Source: Bradyrhizobium sp. CB3481 (lineage in GTDB: Bacteria > Pseudomonadota > Alphaproteobacteria > Rhizobiales > Xanthobacteraceae). Taken from it: 64,000 bases of DNA. The notes under the pieces were generated by a model, which saw only the letters and a list, made by a program, of their open reading frames with translations, made no database searches and was not told the origin of the DNA. A program made the position numbers and the translations under genes. The stretch spans positions 3,616,501 to 3,680,500 of the forward strand of contig NZ_CP121647.1 in the NCBI RefSeq assembly GCF_029714305.1, given 5' to 3'. Of this stretch, positions 17,087 to 25,736 are shown one piece after another (the stretch's first letter is position 1; each line of letters starts with the position of its first letter).

Positions 17087-18022
17087 ATGTTGCTGCAAGC
17101 GAGTCAGGGTCAATCGGGTTCGGCGCATGTCGTCGTGCTCGGCAATGAAAAGGGTGGTTCGGGAAAATCCACCACCGCCCTGCATATCGCTGTTGCCCTG
17201 ATGAAGGCCGGACAGCGCGTCGCCACCATCGATCTCGACTGCCGCCAGAAGAGTTTCACCCGCTACATCGCCAACCGGAACGCGTGGGCCCGCCGCACCG
17301 GCCTCGACCTCGAAATCCCGGTGCACTACTGCATCAAGCTCGGCGAGACGATGCAGATCGCCGACAACGAGAATTCCGAGTTCCAGCAATTCGCCGAGGC
17401 GGTCGGCGCGGTCGAGCGCGCCTTCGATTTCATCGTCATCGATACCCCGGGATCGGACTCCTATCTAATGCGGCTGGCGCATTCGATGGCCGACACGCTG
17501 GTGACCCCGATCAACGACAGCTTCCTCGATTTCGACGTGCTCGGCACCGTCGACCCCGCGACCTATACCGTGACCGGGGAGAGTCACTATGCGGAGATGG
17601 TCCGCGATGTCAGGCGCAAGCGCCGCCAGCTCGACGGCGCCACCACCGACTGGATCGTGGTCCGTAACCGCCTGTCGATGATCGGCTCGCGGAACAAGCA
17701 GCTGGTCGCCGACAGCCTGAAGGACCTGTCGCTGCGGCTCGGCTTCCGTTCGATCGACGGCTTTGCCGAGCGGGTCGTCTACCGCGAATTCTTCCCGCGC
17801 GGCCTGACGGCGCTGGACGATATCGACGAGGCGACCCTCGGCACGCGGCCGAGCATGGGCCATGTGACGGCGCGCGAGGAGGTGACCAGCCTGTTGCGCC
17901 AGCTCAAGCTGCCGCTCGACGAGCGCGGCCGCCGCCGGGCCGCCAACCGGGCCGAATGGTTCACCCAGGTCGACAAGCCGCTCGAAGTCGACGACGTGAT
18001 CGGCGACATCATCAGCGCCTGA
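17087..18022 (+). CDS. mipZ: division-site positioning ATPase MipZ
   Basis: 311 residues, a ParA/MinD-type ATPase. The deviant Walker A reads KGGSGKST (residues 22-29), followed by TIDLDCRQKSFTRYIANR and the Walker B-like IVIDTPG. Further MipZ-typical stretches are TPINDSFLDFDVLG and DWIVVRNRLSMIGSRNK. In alphaproteobacteria MipZ binds ParB near the origins and forms a bipolar gradient that blocks FtsZ polymerisation, so the ring forms at midcell. ParA/ParB are not in the window. The C-terminal part (after 240) is family-specific. Confidence 0.94.
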   Translation: MLLQASQGQSGSAHVVVLGNEKGGSGKSTTALHIAVALMKAGQRVATIDLDCRQKSFTRYIANRNAWARRTGLDLEIPVHYCIKLGETMQIADNENSEFQQFAEAVGAVERAFDFIVIDTPGSDSYLMRLAHSMADTLVTPINDSFLDFDVLGTVDPATYTVTGESHYAEMVRDVRRKRRQLDGATTDWIVVRNRLSMIGSRNKQLVADSLKDLSLRLGFRSIDGFAERVVYREFFPRGLTALDDIDEATLGTRPSMGHVTAREEVTSLLRQLKLPLDERGRRRAANRAEWFTQVDKPLEVDDVIGDIISA

Positions 18023-18035
18023 CCGGCTTGCCGGC

Positions 18036-19106
18036 CTACCGCGGCTGGATCACCGTCATCTTGAACGGACCGGCGTGTGCTGCGGCATGCGCGACCGCCT
18101 CGTTGGCGCGCTCGAGCGCAAATGCGGTGACCTCGAACTGGCCGAGGTCGATCAGGCCGGCGCGGATCAGGCCGGTCATCAGCACCGCGGCATGCGGCGG
18201 GTACATCCATTGCCCGTGCACGGTGATGCAGTTCCGCATCATCCATGAATACGGCAGGTCGAAACCGCTGCCGACGCCACCCATCAGCACCACCCGTCCG
18301 TACGGCCGCACCGCCATGACCGCCGTCCGCACCTGCACCGCGTTGGCCGCGGGCGGGAGGATGTCGAGCACACAGTCGATCGGGCCGGGCGCCGCCTGCA
18401 GAATGCGCGCACGATCGTCCGCCTCGTCGCCGCGCATCGGCACGGTCCGGACGCGGCCGCCGAACCGCCGGGTCAGCGCGGCCAGCGCCTGCTCGTTGCG
18501 TCCGGTTGCGACCACGCAGCTCGCTCCCATGGCCAAGGCGACCGCGACCGCCGCGCTGCCAAAACTGCCGGTGGCGCCGTTGACCAGCACGATCTCTCCG
18601 GCGCGCAGCTCCGCGGCCAGGAATCCGCCATAGGGAACGAGCAGGGTGCCGAGCGCGCACCATCGGGCCGCGTCCTTATCCGCGATGGTCCCGATCGGAA
18701 CCGCGTTCTCGGTCGGCACGCGCATCTGCTCGGCCCAGGCGCCGTCGTGAAAGTATCGTTGCAAGCGCAGGCCGCTCTCGCTGCCGACGGTGAGGCCCTG
18801 CAGCGCGATGTCGGGCGACAGCGCATTGTCGCGCGAGCGCACCGTCGGATCGCAATAGACCCAGTCGCCCGGACTGAGCCGGGTCGCATCGGGGCCGGTG
18901 GCGCTGACGCGGCCGATCGCGCCGGGGCCGGGCACCATGGGCAGTTCCATCAGGTATTTCCGCTCGCCGCTGAGCACCTCGCCGGCGTAGGCCAGCACGC
19001 GGCTCGCCATCACATCGACAATGACCTCGCCGGTGCCGAGCTTCGGGGCGGGCACGGTTTCGATCGCAAGCGGCGATCCGAGCGCATTCAGAACGGCAGC
19101 CTTCAT
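18036..19106 (-). CDS. zinc-independent alcohol dehydrogenase / quinone oxidoreductase family protein
   Basis: 356 residues from the ATG preceded by GAGGAGAG; the open frame continues upstream to 19499 without a signal. It is a medium-chain dehydrogenase: GroES-like N-terminal domain (about 25-130) and a Rossmann domain with VNGATGSFGSAAVAVALAMGA. The residues where zinc enzymes have a Cys and GHE are absent (SRVLAYAGEVL, then PGPGAIGRV), so it is more like the zinc-free quinone reductases. It probably uses NAD(P)H on a carbonyl or enone; the substrate is unknown. It is divergent from an HTH regulator 105 bp away, the likely regulator. Confidence 0.85.
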   Translation of the reverse strand: MKAAVLNALGSPLAIETVPAPKLGTGEVIVDVMASRVLAYAGEVLSGERKYLMELPMVPGPGAIGRVSATGPDATRLSPGDWVYCDPTVRSRDNALSPDIALQGLTVGSESGLRLQRYFHDGAWAEQMRVPTENAVPIGTIADKDAARWCALGTLLVPYGGFLAAELRAGEIVLVNGATGSFGSAAVAVALAMGASCVVATGRNEQALAALTRRFGGRVRTVPMRGDEADDRARILQAAPGPIDCVLDILPPAANAVQVRTAVMAVRPYGRVVLMGGVGSGFDLPYSWMMRNCITVHGQWMYPPHAAVLMTGLIRAGLIDLGQFEVTAFALERANEAVAHAAAHAGPFKMTVIQPR

Positions 19107-19211
19107 GGCCTCTCCTCGTTTCGGTGAAGCCGCATTGTCGGCAAGCTTCGCGGGTCCAACAAGACCTGGTATTATCCTAGGACTGTTAGACCCTTTCTCA
19201 GGACCCCGCGC

Positions 19212-19997
19212 ATGGCGGCATCGATGGCCAATTCGAGGCAGAGCGAACTCGGCGACTTCCTGCGGTCGCGGCGGCAGAAGCTGACGCCGAAGACGGTCGG
19301 CTTGCCGGTTGGCCGGCGGCGACGCACGCCAGGGCTGCGGCGGGAGGAGGTGGCTGAACTCGCCGGCATCGGCGTCGACTGGTACATCCGTCTCGAGCAG
19401 GGACGTTCCGTCAGTCCTTCGGCTGCGACGATCGACGCGCTGGCGCGCGCGCTGCGGTTGACCAAGGCCGAACACCGGCATCTGAAGGAGCTGACGCAAA
19501 ATGCCGATCGGCGTGCGTTCGCCCGCGAGAGCGTTCCCGCCGCCATCCTGCGCACGGTCGAGCAGCTCAATTTGCCGGCCTACGTCACTGGCCGGCGCTG
19601 GGATGTGCTCGCCTGGAATACGCCCGCCGACGCGATCTTTGCCTTCAGCCGCCTTGCGGATGCCGATCGCAACAGCCTGCTCTCGGTGCTGACCAATCCG
19701 GCAACGCGGCGCCTGTTCGGCGCATCATGGGCGGATGAGGCGAGGCGCATGGTCGCGCAGTTCCGGGCGACACACGACCTCTGGGCCGGCGATCCCGCCT
19801 TCCGCGATCTGTTGGCGCGGCTTCAGGAAGGCTGTCCCGAATTTGCAGGTTGGTGGGAGGCCCATGACGTCAGTGGAGTTGCGGCCGGCCGGAAGTCCTT
19901 GATCCATCCCAAAAAGGGCCGGCTCAAGCTGGAGTATGTGAGCTTTCAGGCCAATGACGACCCAGCGCTGAAGCTGGTCATCTACACGGCGGTGTAG
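19212..19997 (+). CDS. helix-turn-helix regulator with MmyB-like ligand-binding domain
   Basis: 261 residues. The N-terminal Xre-type HTH (about 10-75) reads RRRTPGLRREEVAELAGIGVDWYIRLEQGR, characteristic of the MmyB-like regulators. The remaining residues (about 105-261, YVTGRRWDVLAWNTPADAIF and LKLVIYTAV) form the MmyB PAS-like domain, which in related proteins binds a hydrophobic ligand. These regulators usually control a divergent oxidoreductase gene, which matches the neighbour. A second in-frame ATG at 19224 is possible. A TATTAT box and the palindrome TCCTAGGA lie in the short shared promoter region. Confidence 0.88.
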   Translation: MAASMANSRQSELGDFLRSRRQKLTPKTVGLPVGRRRRTPGLRREEVAELAGIGVDWYIRLEQGRSVSPSAATIDALARALRLTKAEHRHLKELTQNADRRAFARESVPAAILRTVEQLNLPAYVTGRRWDVLAWNTPADAIFAFSRLADADRNSLLSVLTNPATRRLFGASWADEARRMVAQFRATHDLWAGDPAFRDLLARLQEGCPEFAGWWEAHDVSGVAAGRKSLIHPKKGRLKLEYVSFQANDDPALKLVIYTAV

Positions 19998-20202
19998 CGC
20001 CGGTATTGTTCCACCTTGCGGGTTTTTTGGGAACCGGGAGGGCAGCATCCCGTTTTCATTAGACTTTTATCCAGCGGTCGAACCAAAGCTTGAGAGGAGG
20101 CGTCGTAAGTAAAAACGGGGTCAATTTGTGGGGATTGAGCGGTGCCCAATATCTGGGTGCGCCGCACAATGATCAGGCGGTCAACACACAACATTTGGCC
20201 TT

Positions 20203-20224
20203 TATGTCACGCCATCGTGACATA
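20203..20224. promoter_or_regulatory. 9-bp inverted repeat, candidate operator
   Basis: TATGTCACG (20203-20211) and CGTGACATA (20216-20224) form a perfect dyad with a 4-nt spacer, 66 bp before the start of the alpha/beta hydrolase gene. The size fits a binding site for a dimeric regulator. The regulator is unknown. Confidence 0.5.
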
Positions 20225-20290
20225 TATCATCAACAAGGGACCGAAAGAGTCTCAAACAGGGATGGCCCCTCGCAGGGCTCGAGGACGACA

Positions 20291-21190
20291 ATGAAACGTG
20301 GAATTCTGGTTCTGCTTTCACTCTCGGTGCTGGTCGCCGTCGCGTATTTCACCGCGAGCAAGTGGGCGATCCGTCACGAGACGATCGCCTTCCACGATCC
20401 AGGCCGCGACAACCGCCTTGTCGCCGTGCAGATCGCGGTTCGCCGCGACAAGGAGATGCAGGCCAATGCCGGCCTGATCAAGCTGCCGGTTGCGATCCTC
20501 AACCATGGCAACACCGTCAAGAACACCGAGTATTCCTTCCTCGCGAACATCTTCGCCGCGCGCGGCTATCTCACCATCAGCCCACAGCACGATCTGCCGA
20601 CCGATCCGCCGATGGTGACCAAGATCGGTGAGCCCTATGTCGGCCGCCTGCCGCAGATTCAGCGCGGCGTCGCCAACATCCATTTCGCCATTTACGAAAT
20701 GAAGAAGATCCAGCCCAATGCCGACTATGAAAAGGTGACGATGGTCGGCCATTCGATGGGCGGCGACATCTCGATGTATTTCGCCAAGGAGTTTCCCGAC
20801 GAGATCAAGAAGGTCGTGACGCTCGACAATCTGCGCGTGCCGTTCCTGACCGACGGCAAGTTCAAGATCCTGTCGTTCCGGTCCAAGGATACGCATTTCA
20901 AGGCGGACCCCGGCGTCGTGCCCGACGACGAGCAGTGCGAGCAGGCCGGCATCACTGTCGTGAACACAGGCTTCCAGCACAACGACATGCGCGACACCGG
21001 CCCGGAGGCGGCCAAGTCTTCGATCCAGTCGATGCTCGACAAGTTCCTGGACGAGTCCGACAAGAGCGGCGCGTTGAAGCCGGTGCCGACCAAGGTGCCG
21101 GACGTGCTGAGCAGCAGCCCTGGCCCCGTGCCGCTTTCGACCCCGCTGGCCAGCAATCCGCAGCCGAAGAACAAGCCGGTCACGAACTAG
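20291..21190 (+). CDS. alpha/beta hydrolase family protein, membrane-anchored or exported
   Basis: 299 residues from the ATG that begins MKRGILVLLSLSVLVAVAYF, an N-terminal hydrophobic anchor or signal. The frame is open further upstream without a ribosome-binding site. The hydrolase fold is shown by PVAILNHGNTVKNTEYSFLAN (oxyanion-region HG) and the nucleophile elbow VGHSMGGD (near residue 155); a His near HNDMRD could be the catalytic base. It probably faces the periplasm and acts on an ester or amide, substrate unknown. The last 45 residues are Pro/Ser-rich. A VWA and a J-protein gene follow on the same strand. Confidence 0.82.
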   Translation: MKRGILVLLSLSVLVAVAYFTASKWAIRHETIAFHDPGRDNRLVAVQIAVRRDKEMQANAGLIKLPVAILNHGNTVKNTEYSFLANIFAARGYLTISPQHDLPTDPPMVTKIGEPYVGRLPQIQRGVANIHFAIYEMKKIQPNADYEKVTMVGHSMGGDISMYFAKEFPDEIKKVVTLDNLRVPFLTDGKFKILSFRSKDTHFKADPGVVPDDEQCEQAGITVVNTGFQHNDMRDTGPEAAKSSIQSMLDKFLDESDKSGALKPVPTKVPDVLSSSPGPVPLSTPLASNPQPKNKPVTN

Positions 21191-21287
21191 GCTGCCGTCG
21201 CGCAATCGCCGCTGCGCCGCACGACGGCGCATTGACCGGCACCTCCAGCCGTCCCACATAAGGCTTGCTGCTACCCTGCGAGCACTT

Positions 21288-22046
21288 ATGGCTGGCGAGC
21301 CCACCAAACCGAAATCAGCAGGCGACGTCGCCTCGACAAAAGCACGTCAAGACGGTTCGTTGCCTGAGGCCAAGCCGTCGACATCGGAGGATATCGCCGC
21401 CTTCGTGGCGAAGGCGCGCGCGATGTCGCCGCATGCGGCGGGCGGGCGGGGGCGGCTGGTGTTCGCACTTGACGCCACCATGAGCCGGCAGCCGACCTGG
21501 GACATGGCCTGCGCGCTGCAGGCCGACATGTTTCGCGAGGCGGCGTCGCTCGGCAGCCTCGACATCCGCCTGGTCTATTACCGCGGCTTCAATGAATGTC
21601 GCGCGACGGGATGGATCTCCGACTCGGCGCAGCTGGCGAGGTTGATGGGCAGGATCGACTGTCAGGGCGGCAACACCCAGATCGGCAAGGTGCTGTCGGA
21701 GGCGCGCCGTGAAGCGGTGGCGTCAGGCGTGCGCGCCGTGGTGTTTGTCGGCGACGCCATGGAGGAATCGGTCGACGATCTCTGTGCCAAGGCCGGTGAG
21801 CTCGGCCTGCTCAAGGTCCCCGTCTTCATGTTTCAGGAGGGCCATGATCCCATCGCCGAGCAGGCGTTCCGCGAGATCGCACGGCTCACCGGCGGCGCGT
21901 GGTGCAGGTTCGATCCCGGCGCCGCGGCGCAGCTGCGTGAGCTCTTGCGCGCCGCCGCTGCCTATGCCGCCGGTGGGCGCGAGGCGCTGCTGCGTCTGGC
22001 GAAAACGACCGGCGGAGCGGCCGCGCTGATCGGCCAGATGAAGTGA
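21288..22046 (+). CDS. VWA domain-containing protein
   Basis: 252 residues. The first 50 are polar and low-complexity. From about residue 60 a von Willebrand A domain begins with LVFALDATMSRQPTWDMA, a DxTxS-like metal-ion-dependent adhesion site. The second MIDAS Thr appears in GGNTQIGK, and VVFVGDAMEES matches the last Asp. There is no signal peptide, so it is likely cytoplasmic. Such stand-alone VWA proteins often act with AAA+ ATPases, but none is adjacent. A membrane J-protein follows 67 bp downstream. Confidence 0.82.
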   Translation: MAGEPTKPKSAGDVASTKARQDGSLPEAKPSTSEDIAAFVAKARAMSPHAAGGRGRLVFALDATMSRQPTWDMACALQADMFREAASLGSLDIRLVYYRGFNECRATGWISDSAQLARLMGRIDCQGGNTQIGKVLSEARREAVASGVRAVVFVGDAMEESVDDLCAKAGELGLLKVPVFMFQEGHDPIAEQAFREIARLTGGAWCRFDPGAAAQLRELLRAAAAYAAGGREALLRLAKTTGGAAALIGQMK

Positions 22047-22113
22047 TTACGACTTTGGTTGCCGCGGTGCGGGGCACCATGCTTTTCGGCGCCAGCAAGG
22101 CTATATTGGCATC

Positions 22114-22839
22114 ATGCCAACCCTGGTTGCCGGCGTCGTCGCCGTAGTCGTTCTGTATTTGCTGCTGCAGATGTTTCGCGCGGCCAATCCGGTCGTGCTC
22201 GCGCGCGCCATCAAGATCGTGGGCGGCGTGCTGTCGCTGGCCGTTGCGGCCTATACCGGCTTGCGCGGCGAGCTTGCCGTTGCCATCCCCCTCGGCATTT
22301 TCGGCGCCGGCCTGCTCGGCTGGTCACCGTTCGGCCCGGGCAGCTTCGGCAATATCGGCGGGATTTTTGGCGGCGGCGCGCAGCGCTCGTCAGGGCAAGC
22401 CTCGCGCGTTCGCTCGCAGTTTCTGGAGATGATGCTCGATCACGACAGTGGCGAATTGTCCGGGCGGATCGTCGATGGGCCGAACGCAGGCCACTCGCTC
22501 GACGAATTCGACCTGTCGCAATTGCTCGCGATGGCCGCCGCCTTCGATGCCGAGAGCGTCGCCTTACTTGAAAGCTATCTTGACCGCCGGTTTCCCGCTT
22601 GGCGTCAGAACGCGCAAGGCGACACGGCAGGGGGGCAGCGCCGTACGGCGGCGAGCGGAAAAATGACGAATGAGGAGGCCTATCAGATCCTTGGCCTGCA
22701 GCCGGGCGCGGGGCGCGACGACATCACCCGGGCGCACCGCACCCTGATGAAGAAACTGCATCCCGACCAGGGGGGCTCGACGTATCTCGCTGCCCGCGTA
22801 AACGAGGCCAAGGATACCCTTCTTCGCACGCATCTCTAG
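22114..22839 (+). CDS. membrane-bound DnaJ-domain protein
   Basis: 241 residues. An N-terminal TM helix (about 3-22) and a second hydrophobic stretch (about 35-70) anchor it. A middle region (85-165: FLEMMLDHDSGELSGRIVDG) is shared by a rhizobial family. The C-terminal 55 residues are a J-domain: NEEAYQILGLQPGA, with the HPD motif in MKKLHPDQGGS. The layout, a TM anchor followed by a terminal J-domain, recalls DjlA and mitochondrial Pam18/TIM14. It probably recruits DnaK to the membrane; the client is unknown. Confidence 0.88.
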   Translation: MPTLVAGVVAVVVLYLLLQMFRAANPVVLARAIKIVGGVLSLAVAAYTGLRGELAVAIPLGIFGAGLLGWSPFGPGSFGNIGGIFGGGAQRSSGQASRVRSQFLEMMLDHDSGELSGRIVDGPNAGHSLDEFDLSQLLAMAAAFDAESVALLESYLDRRFPAWRQNAQGDTAGGQRRTAASGKMTNEEAYQILGLQPGAGRDDITRAHRTLMKKLHPDQGGSTYLAARVNEAKDTLLRTHL

Positions 22840-23029
22840 CTAACTCCGGCTCACGCCACCGACGCTACAAACCGCGAGTTGCTGCTGTTCTCTGATTGAG
22901 GCCCCGTATCGCCCGCCGTTGTCCGGCGTGGTCGATCTCTTCGTTGCAAGGAACCTAGCGGCAAATTCTTGACGAGAAGTTTTCGTTTGGCGCGTTGTGC
23001 AAGATCACGCGCGCGTCGCCGCTGCTGTG

Positions 23030-23070
23030 CCTGGAAAACAACAAAGCCGGCGCTTGCGGCGCCGGCTTTG
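23030..23070 (-). terminator. Rho-independent terminator of the carboxypeptidase gene
   Basis: On the reverse strand an 11-bp perfect stem AAAGCCGGCGC / GCGCCGGCTTT (23043-23053 with 23059-23069, 5-nt loop) is followed by TTGTTGTTTT. It lies just past the end of the carboxypeptidase gene. Confidence 0.85.
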
Positions 23071-23094
23071 CGAACTCCAAAAGAAAAATCGTGA

Positions 23095-24909
23095 TCAGTT
23101 GCGAACGGTCATGCAGGAGATGTCGGCGCGCTTGAGGGCCTTGCACACGGCTTCAGCCTGATCGCGGTCGAGACCGGCGAAGCGGGCGCGGTAGAGCGTG
23201 CGGTGATCCTTGGCGACGACGGTTTCGGTGAAGGGCTCGGCCTTGCTGAGCAGGCTGCTCGCCTTGCTCCGGACGAGATCGATCCGCTGCTTGGCTTCGT
23301 TTTCGCTTTCGAGCGCGCCGACCTGGACGATCCAGCCGGTGCGTACCACCGCCGGCTTGGCCGCCTCGCTCGGCGGCGCGGCCACGGGCTGCGCCCGCGG
23401 CGCCGGATCGGCAAAGGCGAGCGCCTGCGTGTGCGGGGTCGTTGAGGGCGCCTGCGTCAGGCTAGAAGCAGGCAACACACCGAGCACGCCGTTACCGGTG
23501 CCGTGACCTGCCGGCTGCGGCGGCATGGCTGCCCGGAGGGCTTCCTTGGCAGCTTCCGCCTTGGTCTCCGCGGCCTTTTCGACGACGGCGCTGGAGGTTT
23601 CGGCGACTTCGGGACGCGCCGGAATGGCGTTGGTGACTGGCGGGGCTACCGGCTGCGAGGGTCCGGCGGCCGCCAGTTTCATCGGGCCGGCCTTGACCTG
23701 AACGGTCTTGACCTTGACCGGCTTCATCGGTTCGGCCGAGCCCGGGATCGCCGAGATTTGTTGGGTCTGGATGACGCCGCTGGTCAGCGGGGCCGGTTCG
23801 GGCTTGGCCTGCGGCTCGACCTTGGCGGGCGGCGCGGGAAGAGCCGCGGCGGCGGCGGCCATCAGCGACGGCTTTGCCGGCCCGATCGAGCGGGTCGTTG
23901 GCATGGCTGGCTCGGACTGGGCTACCTCAGCCATCACCCGCGAAGGCGCGGTTTCGGCTTCCGCCACGTCGACGGCGCCGTCAGCGGAAGGATTGCGCTC
24001 GGTGATCGCGGCAACCGTGCGCTTGGTCGCGGCCTTGTCCAGGTTCTCGGCGAGCAGGTTGCGCATGATGGAGTCGCGCGAGCCGCCGCTGCGGCCGCCC
24101 AGCACGACGCCGACGAGGTGCCGGTTGCCGCGGCGCATCGAGCTGACGAGGTTGAAGCCGGAGGCGCGGGTGTAGCCGGTCTTGATGCCGTCGATGCCTT
24201 CGACATTGCCGAGCAGACGATTGTGATTGCGGATCGCCTGTCCGCGATAATTGAACACCGAGGTCGCGAAATAGCGGTAGTAGCGCGGAAAGCGGTCCTG
24301 AATCGCGCGGCCGAGGGTGGCCTGGTCGCGTGCGGTGGTCAGCTGTTCGTCGTTGGGCAGGCCGGACGCGTTGCGATAGGTAGTCTTGCTCATGCCGAGT
24401 GCGCGCGCCTTGCGCGTCATCAGCCTGGCGAATTCGGTTTCATCGCCGGCGATGGCCTCGGCGATCACGACGGCGGCGTCGTTGGCGGAACGCGTCACCA
24501 AGCCCTTGATGGCGTCCTCGACCCGCAGCGTCTGGCCGGGCTTTAAGCCAAGCTTGGTCGGCGCCTGTTCGGAGGCGTGCTCGGACACGTCCATTTCGGT
24601 GTCGAGCTTCATCTTGCCGGATTCGAGACGCTCGAACAGCAGATAGAGCGTCATGATCTTGGTCAGCGATGCCGGGCGCCGGATACCGTCGGGGTTGTTG
24701 GAGCTGAGGACGGCGCCGGAATTGCCGTCGACGATGATCGAGGAGAATTGCGGACTGTAGCTTTCCCGCACGACGTGATGGTGGCGGCGGTGCTTGTAGC
24801 GGCGCGCTTCGGCGCTCTCGCTCGAGATCAGGATCGTGGTCGTGAAGGTAATCAGTCCGAGGGCGCACACGCGCAAAGCGCGTGAGGAAGCCAAGGTTGT
24901 ACGAAGCAT
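23095..24909 (-). CDS. D-alanyl-D-alanine carboxypeptidase with C-terminal SPOR domain
   Basis: 604 residues. An N-terminal signal or anchor (about 12-33) exports it. The penicillin-binding fold has SLTK (S81 nucleophile, K84), SAN near residue 142 and KTG near 245, all intact. Such PBPs trim the terminal D-Ala of peptidoglycan stem peptides. Residues 310-520 are a Pro/Ala/Lys-rich linker, followed by a SPOR domain (about 525-603, WIVQVGALESENEAKQRIDLV) that in general binds denuded glycan at the septum. It therefore probably works at the division site. No dacC symbol is given because the SPOR-bearing form differs from the E. coli enzymes. Confidence 0.9.
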   Translation of the reverse strand: MLRTTLASSRALRVCALGLITFTTTILISSESAEARRYKHRRHHHVVRESYSPQFSSIIVDGNSGAVLSSNNPDGIRRPASLTKIMTLYLLFERLESGKMKLDTEMDVSEHASEQAPTKLGLKPGQTLRVEDAIKGLVTRSANDAAVVIAEAIAGDETEFARLMTRKARALGMSKTTYRNASGLPNDEQLTTARDQATLGRAIQDRFPRYYRYFATSVFNYRGQAIRNHNRLLGNVEGIDGIKTGYTRASGFNLVSSMRRGNRHLVGVVLGGRSGGSRDSIMRNLLAENLDKAATKRTVAAITERNPSADGAVDVAEAETAPSRVMAEVAQSEPAMPTTRSIGPAKPSLMAAAAAALPAPPAKVEPQAKPEPAPLTSGVIQTQQISAIPGSAEPMKPVKVKTVQVKAGPMKLAAAGPSQPVAPPVTNAIPARPEVAETSSAVVEKAAETKAEAAKEALRAAMPPQPAGHGTGNGVLGVLPASSLTQAPSTTPHTQALAFADPAPRAQPVAAPPSEAAKPAVVRTGWIVQVGALESENEAKQRIDLVRSKASSLLSKAEPFTETVVAKDHRTLYRARFAGLDRDQAEAVCKALKRADISCMTVRN

Positions 24910-25191
24910 TTACTTCCCCGTCCCAATTTCTGTCTTGATCACCGGCTCGTGAGGCAAAATTGTGCCCAACGGCCGCTGATGCTTTCCCGTTCGAAGTGCC
25001 GGTCCGGCTTTGATGGATGGCCGGCTCGGCCGATCAGGTCGCTGTTCTAGCTAAGTTGCTGTTCACAAACGACATTCATGTCGTCTGTCGGAAGGCGAAC
25101 ATGTCCAGGAATCAGGTTAGGCGGAGCGAGTTTCCAAAAGATTAATTAAGCGTTGCGTAAGACCCTGGGATTTTCCGCTAATACGCCACAT

Positions 25192-25206
25192 TTGTGCGAC
25201 GCACAA
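25192..25206. promoter_or_regulatory. TGC-type dyad, candidate PhaR operator 1
   Basis: TTGTGC-GAC-GCACAA is a perfect dyad with a 3-nt centre, ending 6 bp before the -35 box of the phasin promoter. PhaR/AniA-type repressors of polyhydroxybutyrate genes are reported to bind TGC-rich dyads, which fits a phasin gene. The assignment is inference. Confidence 0.55.
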
Positions 25207-25212
25207 CAATTC

Positions 25213-25241
25213 TTGACTTTATTGTGCAGTGCACATATATG
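25213..25241 (+). promoter_or_regulatory. sigma-70-type promoter of the phasin gene
   Basis: TTGACT (25213-25218), a 17-bp spacer, and TATATG (25236-25241) resemble the housekeeping consensus. A transcript would start near 25248, leaving about 60 nt of leader before the ATG. Confidence 0.6.
25223..25235. promoter_or_regulatory. TGC-type dyad, candidate PhaR operator 2
   Basis: TGTGCA-G-TGCACA is a perfect dyad filling the end of the spacer and abutting the -10 box. A bound protein would block RNA polymerase, as expected for autorepressed phasin control. Confidence 0.6.
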
Positions 25242-25310
25242 TGATGTGTCAGGGAGCCGGGACCTCCCGGCAATCGGTTTGCACCTGCAGTCTGGGAAAG
25301 GACTCCATTG

Positions 25311-25649
25311 ATGGTCAAGGTTGAAGACATTCAGAACTACGGCAAAGAGCATCTTGAAACGGTTGCCGCTTCCGCGAGCAACCTGCAGAGCGGCGTTCAG
25401 GCGATTGCGACCGCCTACGGCGACTACGCCAAGAAGTCGTTCGAAGATACCAAGTCGTTCGTCGAGAAGCTCTCCGGCGTGAAGTCGCTGGACAAGGCGC
25501 TCGAGGCGCAGACGGAATTCGCGCGCTCGTCCTACGAATCCTTTGTTGCGGAAGCGCAGAAGATCGCGGGCCTCTACACCGATCTCGCCAAGCAGACGTT
25601 CAAGCCCTACGAAGGCCTGGTCTCGAAGTACACCTCGGCCGGACACTAA
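25311..25649 (+). CDS. phasin family protein
   Basis: 112 residues. It is entirely helical and amphipathic with the phasin_2-type pattern: HLETVAASASNLQSGVQAIA, YGDYAKKSFEDTKSFVEKLSG, LDKALEAQTEFARSSYESFVAEAQK. Phasins coat polyhydroxybutyrate granules. An in-frame TTG lies three bases before the ATG, but the ATG is the better start (AAAGGA 6 bases upstream). It has its own promoter with operator-like dyads and a strong terminator after the stop codon, so it is a single-gene unit. Other phb genes are not in the window. Confidence 0.92.
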   Translation: MVKVEDIQNYGKEHLETVAASASNLQSGVQAIATAYGDYAKKSFEDTKSFVEKLSGVKSLDKALEAQTEFARSSYESFVAEAQKIAGLYTDLAKQTFKPYEGLVSKYTSAGH

Positions 25650-25675
25650 GCCGTTCGCTTTCCGAGAAAAGACAA

Positions 25676-25708
25676 CAAAAAGCCCGGCCGTTGCGGCCGG
25701 GCTTTTTT
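25676..25708. terminator. bidirectional terminator between phasin and Tad-type gene
   Basis: A 10-bp perfect stem AGCCCGGCCG / CGGCCGGGCT (25681-25690 with 25694-25703) has A-residues on the left and TTTTTT on the right, so it can stop both convergent genes. Confidence 0.9.
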
Positions 25709-25736
25709 CTTGGCTCGTTTCTTCTTGCGCTCGCGT

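Larger units (their letters stand above)
24910..25310. other. divergent intergenic region between carboxypeptidase and phasin
   Basis: This 401-bp region contains the phasin promoter and two operator-like dyads (listed separately). It also holds a perfect 7-bp dyad ACGACAT-TC-ATGTCGT at 25069-25084. The latter sits closer to the carboxypeptidase promoter side. Confidence 0.5.

Noticed and set aside
20318-21307. Open reverse-strand frame of 329 codons over the alpha/beta hydrolase
   Set aside because: Shadow of a gene with a clear signal peptide and GHSMGGD motif; composition is Arg/His-rich and irregular.
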